DNA from: Watersipora subatra
Taxonomy: Eukaryota; Bryozoa; Gymnolaemata; Cheilostomatida; Watersiporidae
Assembly (NCBI RefSeq): GCF_963576615.1
Contig: NC_088715.1
Span: forward strand, 49,888,007-49,952,006
Reading direction: 5' to 3'
Length of the DNA stretch: 64,000 nt
The stretch's first letter is position 1, and every line of letters begins with the position of its first letter. The notes beneath the pieces were generated by a model. The model did no database searches. It saw nothing but the letters and a program-made list of their open reading frames with translations, and had not been told where the DNA came from. Below are positions 23,623 through 35,600 of the stretch, one piece after another. A program made the translations under genes and the position numbers.

Positions 23623-26600
23623 GTAAGCATTGAATGTATATTTCTGTTGAAGTGAATTCTGTATAAAATGAAGATGGTTCCTTGTAGGATGGAGTTTAAA
23701 AGATTTTACTATCTTTATATTTGTATCGCATGCTTGCTGGTGTGTTTACACAAGAATAATACGTCGGAGTTGTATTTTCGTTGAGAGAGTTGAGGAAAGT
23801 TGTAGTCTGTTTATGATTTGAAATACATTTTTGGAAAGGCTTTATAGCAACTAAAAACTCCGACTATACAAAAAGGTCACCTATTTAGCCAATGAAATGC
23901 AATATCAACATCAATATCCATTCCATTGATGTATTTTCCACACCTTTGCAAGATGTGAATATTCAATTACATGTTTTACTCTTGCCATTAAAAACGGACA
24001 AACATTGAATGCAGCTTTTCACCAATCTTTTGTTGACGGCTGGCACAAAGCTATTTTTACAACCATTTTTCGTTTTATACCAAACCGACTTTGTCGGTGT
24101 GGAAGCAACTCCGGATAAATCATGCTGGTGTAAGCACACTTTTACAGTTGGAGTAGTTTTGTAATTCCTTGTTTAGTAGAGGGACACTGAGCTGAGTCAA
24201 CATTTAATATCGCTGACCTTCGCTATTCGGCCATAAAACTGTCACCTGCTAATGATAATAATCTAAAGATGACAAAACCTATCAGATTTCATGGCATCTA
24301 ACTATAAGCGCCTTTGAATTTGCTAAGCATACCTGATGAGGGGTGGCTTGCTCATACCATGGTAAACAAAAACAGCTAGAGTGAACTGAAGTGAGCACAT
24401 TCATTAACTTCGATTTTTCTTCTGTATTGTACTTTTACAGCCATGCTACACAGTAACTACTCTATTGATTACGTTCAAATTTTTTTTTACATTTGCCGAA
24501 CGTGTTATAGAAAATGTTCGATTGTGTTAGTCTGAAACATTAAAATTTTGATGAAACTTTTCGTGCCATGACTTTCACTGATACACTATGACATTTCAAT
24601 GTCACTGGTGCGACTTGATTATCATCGTACAACCGATCAAGGTCATAATTAACGTGCTTCTCCAAAACAATTACCGTAAAACCTTTAATTGAACACCACC
24701 TCTATTTGAATGCCACCTCCAATTGAGTTTATTCAAATGGAGGTGGCAATTCAATTCACCTTCCAATTCAATTAAAGGTTTTACGGTATGTTGGAATCTT
24801 TGTTACAACTAGATAGGATGATAGCAACAGTACCTAAAGAGAAAACTAACTAACACAAACTATAGGAGTCTCCAGTGATGAAAGGGCATCATCTGGTCAT
24901 CATCATTCACTATGTATCCATGACACGATTAACTGTAAGTTTGTCATCATCTGCGAAATGGAAACGGCGGAAGACCTGCTAGTCGAGCGAGTTTTTTTAG
25001 TAGCAAATCTTTATCAAATGTTTCATGCTTGATTTTTTGAAAAACTGCCAGCGTTAATTTACCAAATGGTAATATCCATTGAAGCACTTACTTAGCGCAT
25101 GCTAATCATGGAAACTGAAACTTTCTGATGACGTGAGTCAGGGAGATTGTGCAAGCACAAACCCTCATTCCTGACTGTTCCACATGTGTATCAACTCTTG
25201 CTGGAACCATTATCTTACCCAGGGAGAGGGCAGGGCGATGCACCGGTTGCGGTTGATTTGCCGTTAGCCAGTGTAGATAGGTTAGGCAGTTCACACACAA
25301 TTACTGTAAAACCAATCTTTGGCAGCTTATGTAACACAGTTGGTGAGTGGTGCCAGCAGCTGGTATTGACACCTACAAGCTTTGTGGCTAGAATTGCCTG
25401 AGTGTGTTTCAACTCCATGATTACTAACGTATCCTATAAAGCTAAGGCTATATAGCCATAGAAACATTTGTCACTCGGCATGCATACACGCTACTATTTT
25501 CAATTAAAATCGGCCGGTTGATTGAAAACTGTTGCTTATAGAGATACATAGATGATGGCGAGACATGAAATTGAAAAGCTAGAAGTTAGACTCGATGTGG
25601 GTTTTTAAAAACCTCGGGTTATTTTTGCTGTAGAGCATTGCCGCTAAGTGACATTTACTAAGTTTCCACACCGATACCCCCATATGGCGCCGCAGTGCCA
25701 TCATGGAAACAGCTATGTCGCTCTCATCCTATCATGATTTGGTGTCGCTGTTTGAGAGCGAAATACTAATGCGATCCATCATGTTTGTGTCATGGACATG
25801 GCTACCAACAGCATTGCACTTGCGCATAGGTTAAAGATGCAACCATGGCAGAAGGGTGGCACCACCATTGCTCTACCAAAGCACACTATGGAAGCATGAT
25901 CTGCTTGTCGGCACTGCGTAGCGCTTCAGCACTGGCGTAACTGGGTGTCGCTAAACTATCATCGTATGGAAACCTATTAATTAGTTGAAATGACGCAATC
26001 GCTAAAAAGTATTTCTGATAAATATTACAGCTTTAAGGAAAGACTAATGCAAATGACTAGATAATTTGGTAGCTTATGAAGGATTTGCTAAACTGTGCTA
26101 TGCCATGTAGGCGACTAGTTTATCTTACATGTCGATTCCACAGCTTGGGCGTTTCCTGAACGAAACAAAGCGCCATTTGTAAAATAATTACTAACAGCAT
26201 CCTCTGTTTTGCAGGTAGGCAGTAAGGATTGTATCGTATCGCAATATTGTGAGGAAGAGAATGCTATCATGGCATTGCAAACTACTTTCGGCATGTCAGA
26301 AGATGCTGCTGCCAGTTATATTCAAAACAGAACAATAGTTCGAAGCTGTAGCTGCCACAACTCATGTGTTTATCTAGGATTATGCTGCCAGGATAAACAA
26401 ATTGTTGTACCAGAAGAGCAGCGCCCCATTGTAAGTGTTTTAGTAGTTTGGGAACTTTTGTCTAGTACTGCTGAAGTACTATTCCTTGACAGCGGAACCG
26501 AGGGTGTTTGGTTTAGTAATTGAATAATGTGTTGGCTGTGCAATGATTTGATGAATCAAAAGGTTATGCTGTCAGTAAGGCAATAGTTCTGTCTCACGAG

Positions 26601-29600
26601 AAGATATCATCTGACGTTCAAGTCGGTGATTGGTCGGCTCCGCTACAATCACCGATGTTGGGTTTGATAAAACATCTTTACTTTGATACATAACCGTATG
26701 GCGAGCAGACGGACACGATTCAGCATTTGAATGATAGTTATTAGGCGTGTGTCCATCAGGTGCAAAGGCTTGGCAATGTGATCCAACAGAAATGTGGTTT
26801 TATCTGTACTGCTGAATCAGCATGTTCCATTCCCGTTGTGATACAAACCAGCAGAGGTGGTCAAGCCGGAATGCGAGATCATGAAAAAGGAATTTGTTAC
26901 CTTTGGTTAGTTGTAATGATGGTCTATTGTGGAAACTTGGCGGATGTTCAAAGTGAGATGCCATTTTCCATCCAGTATTTAGTATCACAGGAATGCTTGC
27001 TATCATCCATAAATCATAGCTCACTGATCAATGCTTGATTGATTATATATCATATTTCAAATGAGAAATGCATTTAGCACTCGCCTTGGCTGTTTGAGAT
27101 TGTATCCGATCATATTCCGCTCTGTAAGGTCGGGCAACTTCTCATTTTGTAGTAAAATGATGTGTAACACTGATGTTTGAGCATGGTAGTATTTATTTGA
27201 AATGCAGGCATCTCGATTGATGGAAGACCGGAGCTCGTACGAATGCCGGAAGACGCTGGAGCGAGACACAGTGGTGGTTCATACGTGTCCTCCTAACGCT
27301 CAAGCTGCCATGAAACAAAAGTGTGCGAGAGGTGAGCCAAGTCTAAACATAGATGTATCATCTTAATTAGATCTTGTAATTAGTACTCTGTAACAGAAAC
27401 GACCAGGATCATTGTCGGAGACACAGGTGCTTCTCTTACCAGCACTTTTTAGTGCTTTCTTGTTTCTTGGAAAGTAAGTCTAGACCCCAGATGGCGGTAT
27501 TTGTTTTGGAATAACTTGAATATCGCCCTCTTGTTATGGTCCATATTAATCCAAGAGCGTGCTTGTTTGTTCGCGCGCTCGCTGTGTGTCCACAGGGTTT
27601 TCAGCCACTCCTAAGCCTGGTTCCCATATCGATTGCGAGACTCCGGCGGTAATATTGTGCAGCAAAACATTTGCGACGCTAGGCTCGGCGGCTTATGTTC
27701 ACATAAAGCTGCATCGCTAATAACGACATAAAAATGTTCGCTCGCCATGCCGTTTCAATAATGCTGACCTTCACCTGTATAATGCATTTCGGGAAGGTTT
27801 TGCCAGCGGCTCTTCGCGAAATTTGAACAGTGCTCAACTCTTGCGTTGCCGCCGGCAGCTACCGGCGGTCCTCGGCGATACTTGGCGCGTAGGTTCCCAT
27901 TTCACCGCTAATAGCCTGCGGTGCTGTCGCCGGTGCTTTGCGACGTATATGGGAACCAGGCTTTACAGTTTGAGATAAGAACATTGCTATAGGAGAGATT
28001 TGCACTTAACCAAGAAACTAGGCTAAGCTGTAACACTAGTGTGGTTGAATACAGCTGGTAATAGAGTGTCGGGCTAAGAAATAGTCAATTTCGTAGCCTG
28101 ACACTCTGGTGTTAACAAAACATCTGCTGTTCATCACTAAAAAGGTGATTTTTAGTTGAATATTTTCAGTTGAATTTTAGTCACACGTCTGCTGTAATAA
28201 AGTTTTTGAAGTGCTTGTATTTCAGCCAGAGTAACCAAGATTTGCAGTGAGCAACCACTCTGGTCTAAAGGAATTAACAGCATCTTTGAGATTCTATTGA
28301 TTTAGTACTTATATACAGCATTTCCCTATGACAAGCCATTCGGATGCTAGGGTTTTAGCTTCTGTTGGTTCGACCTTTCTCAACGGAAAATTCTGATGCC
28401 GGCATCATTGGTTCTGTTGCAGTAGAGCCCTTACAATCTATTAATGTTATTATTTTCCTGTCTCATAATCTAAAGAATCTTGCATGAGCTAACAGTAATT
28501 TTACTGGACTTTGGACGTTTGAGTTGCAACGGGCTGAAACGAATCAAATTATAGTTTTCCTTATCATTATACATTAGAGCTCACTTCTTTTTAAAGAATT
28601 TCAGTAATTTTATGACTTTGGACTACTTTTACTTTTACAAACTAAGTGATAACTAGATGTCTATGTTTGAACATGAGAGATGTGCCACTCTGTAGCTTCA
28701 CATGTCTATGTTTGAACATGAGAGATGTGCCACTCTGTAGCTTCAAATGCAAGTTAAAAATAAACCAAATGTGACAGTTGAGTCTTTTTGGAGGTTTTTA
28801 TAGGTACAGACAACACTCGTTTGTTCGAAATAGTACAGACTGGGTCATGGCCAAACATTGAAAAATTTGTACAGTACTGTGCTGTAAACAGCCGCCTATA
28901 TTGTCTTTTACACATAGTCCTAGGCTACAATATGGTACAATATGCATATACAGTACACACGAGGGGATAAAATACCCTAGGACACTTATATTTTGCTAGT
29001 ATTTAGTTTCGTGAGTAGCATACAGAGTAAAATTTCGCTGCAACTTAATTTCGCAGCTCTAATGAGTGCGAAAATATAGTGATGTGAAAATAAATGCAGC
29101 GAAACAAACATAATTAGATTCCTCAGGTTCGGTTCACCGGTAAGAAAAAAATTCTCAATTTGGGACTAGTTTGTAACTGTGAACCGCAGGTAGAATTGTG
29201 TGGGCGAGATCGATAATGCAATTTGATCGCTTGCTGCCATTTGTTTCTTGGACTACCAATGAACAAAGCTATTTAATTTCGCGTTTCGCTTGTTCGTTAT
29301 GATAGTTTAGTTTCGCTCATGAAATTTTCGCGAGAGGATGACTCCGCGAGAACGCGAAAGTTAGATGAGGCGAATACATAAGTGTCTTAGGGTGTGTTAC
29401 ACCTGCAATAGGGTACAATATAATATTAATAACAAATTAAATACAACAGTGCAACACTCATTACGGAAAACTTACGCGCATGATTCGCTTGCGCAATCTA
29501 TCATGAGAGCCACTTATCGGTCAAGGTTGTCATTCTTCAGATAAACACGACCGCATCGGACACCTTCCAGACCCTGAGCCTTTTCTGTGCAATGTAACAT

Positions 29601-32600
29601 CTGGGGAGGTGAAGTTTGAAAAAGCGGTGGTCGACTGTACTGAATATTTTTAACATCAGAAACATCACTTCATGAAACTCTTCTATTATTCTGGCTAGAT
29701 AAGTTTGGTGCTGTGTTTGTATGTTAAAAGGATGATGAGAGAGTTTTGTTTCTTCCAAGAAACCCACATAAAAAATGACCAGCCGTCACTTGTGTTATCA
29801 TTAAGATCTTAAATGGCGCCGCTATAGCGACGGAAGCTGAGTTTATATTCGTCTCGCAATCAGACTTGAGAGGAAGTTGCTGTTGATAATTTCTTCTGAC
29901 ACGTTGATGGGCTGCAGCAATAACCTCCATGCTAAGCTGATTATACCCTTTCCTCATTGTACTGGCTGAAGCCTGGCTCAAACTGTGTCGAGTCTGCATA
30001 CAACTGTTCGTTTCTTGTTTCAGACCTTTTTATCATCTATAAAAATTACCATGAAGAATTTTTAGTTTTTTTTTAGTTCAGTATTTCAGTCTATTTTTTT
30101 GAAAAGACTATTAATAATACTACTAGATACCGCAATACTATTATATTACCAACTTTGAAAATGCATTTGTTCAACTCACCTAATAATTCTTGATTTTTGT
30201 CTCTTCATTCTCTTTTTTCTTTTGATATGTAATGAAAAATATCATTTTATTGATGGATGCCAATAATAAGTTATACAACACGATTTTATAGAAAAATTTG
30301 CCACTTTACTAAATTTATCTATTTTCAGTTGCTGAGCTGGATTTGCTCGTGACCAGCAATGTGACGTTTCTCACATACAAGAACATCTACTGCGGTCTCT
30401 GCAATGGGGAGAGATTTGAGCAACTCATGCCTTGGTCCATCAGTTATGACTGCAAATTCAAAACATTACCACAAGGGGTGACGCCTGACCAAAGTGGCGG
30501 CATCCAGCAACAGGCCACGTGAGCTATCTACCCATTATTTACATGTACCTAAAAAGTAGACCCATATATTTAGATACTAGCTGTGCTACCTGGTGTTGCC
30601 CAGGCTATAAAAGTCTTTGGACAGAAACTTGACTTGTATTTAACATATAACAACATTACATAACAACAACATACATATCATGAGAGAAGTGGTTTGTGTA
30701 GTTGAAATAAATTAAGAGAGAAAATAAAAACAACTGTAAAAGTTTTCAAACTTTGTCAAACAACTGTAACTTTCCAACTTCATATCATGAGAAAAATGTT
30801 TTGTGCAGAACAACTAAATTAAAAATAAATAAAACAACTGTAAAGGTTTTCAAACAACTGTAAGCTTAAAAGATTCTTTACGTATGGTTGTTGGCACTGA
30901 TAACGGTGTTTGCATTTTATAGTAATTCCCAATAACATATAGAAACATATAGAAACTATCACCTAAAGTATGTATAGATGAGCCAAAGTGCTATTTTCCT
31001 TCTTTGTTGCAATAAAGTTGCAGTTCATATTTATGGCGACAAATTACCAGAAATAATATGAAATATCTGCAGACATTTTGACGAATACAAAAATTTATGC
31101 TTTTTTTTTAAATTTGCAAATAAATTTTTAATACAAAATGACAATTAATGTTACTATCTTGTTTGCAGCTTAGAGAATTGCAGCTCAAAGAGCAATTCAG
31201 AAAATATACATTTAATTTTTATTGTAGTTTATATTGTAGCTTCTCATTACATCCCATAGTTTTAAAATATATTCTATTGTATAATATACAATAATATAAC
31301 ATAATAGTATATTGTATAATATACAATAATATAACATAATAGTATAATATATAATATACAATAATATAACAATATAGTGTATTATATAATATACTATAAT
31401 ATTATAGTCAGCCTTCAAAGAGTTAATTAAGAAGCATACGTCAGCTACAACGTTACTTTGTTGGCTTATACCTAATAAAACCATAACTGTGTGGATCCAA
31501 CAAATTAATATATATTTTTAATCAGTTGTTACAGCTATTAATATATTATGTATTACTTTATTGGCAGTAATTTTATTTCAAATATATATGATTTCTCAAT
31601 TATGCCATACAAAAATCATAAACAAACACAACAAGAGCAACAGTTAGCCAATCAAATAAATAGTTTGACAAATATTTTTTAATATACCTTTCTTTGTTAA
31701 GGAAATGGATATTAGATGGAAGATTGTTAAAGCAGCGAGCAATGATATTTTTAAAATGATTGTTTGACGTTGTATACAATATTTATATGAGTATACATGT
31801 AGGTTTTCACTTTAGCAATTGAATTTTGTTTCATCAAGATGTTGTGAGCGTACTTGCAAGGCTATTTTATGGTTTACAGAAACAGTGGTTGCACCTTAAA
31901 TCAGACAGCGCCATTGATCCCTCCAGCCTTGATAGAAATCCACCACTCTGTAGGTAAGTCTGTCTATTCCAGGCATCCGCTACTCCTCCCGTTCAGTGAA
32001 AATTATTGGAATTTGAAACAAAGAAATCACTAAAAGCTGGCCTGTTGCTCTGCGCGCAAGAAACACACCCAAGATGGTACGCAATGAATAAAAGAGATTT
32101 GCCACCCTTAATGTTTTGCGTTTGCAGAACTGGTAATCTATAATCTGCTACCTATAATCCAGCCAGCATGGTCAGCGTAAGGCATTAGTAGTTTTTACCT
32201 AACCATCATATGAAATAACGTACTGTGTGCTTAAAATGCGTAATAGTTTCTTCATGTTTGCTTCTTATCCAATAAGATGTAAGGCAGCCATTTTCTAATT
32301 ATCGTTTTAATAGCCAATAATAATTGAGCTATCAGATAAATTGAACGACATGGTATTCTATTTGACCTGAAAATATATTATTTGCTCCCTAGCAGACGGC
32401 TTGACGTGACAAAGTGAAATAATTTTTCTCTCTTTGCTGCCTAAATATAAAAATATGCCTGGTAGCTATTTTTCATTCTCATTTTCGTAGTCAATAAGAT
32501 TTTGAGTTCTTAACCAAGTAAACCACATGATGTTCTATTTGGTAAAATTGGAAAGATAGTGTTTGCAGAGGGTTTGACGTGACAACGTGTAATAATTTCT

Positions 32601-35600
32601 CCATATTTGCCGCCTAATTAAAAAGAACATGCCAGGCAGCCATTTTTTGTTTTAATTTTGATAGCCAATAAGATTTGAGTGCCAGATCAACATAATAGAA
32701 ATGATAGTTTCTCAGGATTCTTCACAAGGAAGTTCTTTTTAATAGTGAGATTAATAAGAACTGCATTGAAGTAATCCTGTCTTTATGTTGGTTTTCAGAT
32801 GTCAGTCAGCGTGTACGTGCAATTGTAAATGCGCTCGGTACGTTGTCTTTGCTCTATGTGATTGTGATTAGAGGCGTACAAGCGTAATCTACTTATATTT
32901 CTTGCTTGTGACATCGTGTGCTTGACCAGAACTATTCACTAGATCCTAACCAGCTAACGCTTGATTTATTGCCACCATTTCGCACCACGCACTCCATATT
33001 TCTATAGTCTCCCTTTCTACCTTCAACTTGTCAGTCTTGCACCGTGTCTTTGGTACCTTGCGCTTAGCCAGGCGAGCATATCAGCAGCATGGCTAGAATA
33101 GCTCAGCGCATGGTTCTGTGTCTCACCATTTGTCCACCAGTGTTTCTCCTATGTAAGTTTTAGGGATTTTCATGGGTTTTTAAAAACTTTGCATGAAAGG
33201 ATACGTCTTTAGGGGTTCGAACAAGCTTGCCTTAAAGATGAACGTGCACAAAATTTCAGTAGAATCTATCAGAATGTATCGTATTTTTCTATCATTTGCG
33301 ATTGTTTTTGACATGATCTGATTGCAGGATGTTTCAAGATTAAAATTGGCCAAACATGATAGCAGATTAAAAAGCTCAGAAAAAAAACGTTCCGAAATGA
33401 TGTCACTAGTTGTTATTATTGCTATAGTTAATATCAGCTGTTATTGCACCGTTAGGCGTCTCTATTCTGTCAGGCCTCTTTGTGACTATAGAAATCATAA
33501 TTGTACATTGGCTTGATCGGAGTGTTTTAACCGCGACCAAATTCTGTCGATTTTAATCTTGAAACGTCCTGGCAATCAGATCACCTCAAACATCAAAAAT
33601 AATCGCTAATCATATAAAAGTACTGATATTTTTTTTTTATAAAATCTACTAAAATTTGAGCGAGTTCAACTTTGGTTCAATCTGAAATTGTATTACTTTT
33701 CTTATTTTAACTTTTTTTACGTGCTGCTATGAATAGATCCTAACCAAAAAATTGTTTTTTTTCAAGCTCCAAAATGATACATGTATTGTTTACGAAGCAC
33801 AGACGAACTTTGCTAATTGTGTCTACTGATTCCTTTGACAGGAGTGTACATGGACACTGCGAGCCTTTGCAGTTCTCCGCCCGTCTCAACGTGTCCGGTG
33901 GGAGCTGATAAATCCCATGATTGTGAGAACAGACCGGTATCACTGATATTCTATGGAAATAAAGTATACAGGAATGAGCACTGCCTACGTTGTACGGAAG
34001 GCTCTTCTGCAGTAAGTTTGTTAAAGATGGCTGCCTTCTTACATCATGTTTGTATTTGATAGATACAGAATGGGCTTTATTGAAAATTTTTCAGCTTGCT
34101 TTTTCCATCAAACCAAGAAGCAGTATTGTTTTAGCTTGTCATAGCTGGTTTAAATTTTTCCATTTTTGTTGTTGTCAGGACTGTTGCACTAATCACTGTC
34201 TTTTCTGTCACTATTTTTATCGGAAAAACCTCACCTTTGATTGCCTATAAAATCCCTTCTTGAGTCTGGATTTCCTGAGTCCTTTTAGCTGTGAGTCCTA
34301 AAGCTTACAACTACATGTACTTTGTATTCTTGTTAAATTGTTATGATTTTTTTCCAATCTTTGAGTCGAACAAGTGAACACTTATACCAATTTCTACTAT
34401 AATAACAGCCGTGCCTGTCTATCCGTACAATGTCATGGTTGAAGATTGAGAAAAAATATTACATCATACAGGACTTGAACCCATGGCATTAAGATTTGCT
34501 ACTCTGCATGCCCACACTTGCACCAATCATTGAACTGCCATGATTTAAGAATTATTGTGCACATACTTATTCTCTGTGCCTTATCGGCGCACATTACGAT
34601 CTCTCGCGGCACGCCTGACCGCCAATGTGCTAGTCTGATATAGCGTGAACAATACATCTATCATGAAGGGAATGTAAAGATTAACATTCTCCATGATGAT
34701 TTGCTAGTAGGTCACTCTTAATGACTTACTAAACTTGCAGTGTTTTTGCACTCTGCTTAAAACTCACGATTTTCCTCTGGGAATGTAGGAATTGTAGCTC
34801 AAACTTTTGTGAGTTTCGTAGGTATTTTTTGCATGCACAATCGAAGGCTTGTCTTCTGATTAGCTGATTAATACACAAATGGTCGAGTTAGTTGTTTATG
34901 AGCCACATGAACTGTTTTAGATAGCTGAGGCGATATGTGAGTCGTGCGAGTACGAAGGGTGCGCACACAAAGAGCTGCACAGTGAGGACTCTTTCTTCAA
35001 CTCTTTTGGTATCTTGGTGCAGCCGTATGACGACAAAGATGTCGTTTCGTGCAAAAGTAAGTGTATATTATGTACGACCATTATTAGCGCTGACAACCAA
35101 TGAACGCATTGACTACCATTCAACTCAAACTTTAACATTTGAAAATTTTTTAACTCTGTAACATCCTTATTTTTTGGGAGAAGATTCTTTTGACACTGAG
35201 TCAATATCAACTTTGTACTATTTAAACGTTGAATATTAGGCGAATATCTCAAGATTGTTGCGTATCGATCTTTTATAGCAATAGCAATTTACCCCAGACA
35301 TAACTTCATTTAAGGCAAAAACTTTTTATCATTTAAAAAGCTACGATATTCTGAATAACATAAAACAAAAATATTTTTGTCACTACAATGATTTGCAGAC
35401 CTAACCCACACTATTAAATAAAGCTATTGTAAAGCATTTGGCTAAATTTTTTGAAGTTATCCGATCCACTTAATCTGTTTTTGTTATTTAACGAGAAGTA
35501 CACAAGTTTCGAGCAAAGAACTACTCCAGTGCGATGAAACAAACACGCAATACAAATATCTGATCATTTCTTAGAGCTAGGCGGTACCTATCTATTCCTC

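Noticed and set aside
26760-27038. 92-codon frame between receptor exons 2 and 3
   Set aside because: Inside an intron, with an opposing open frame and no continuity with the receptor.
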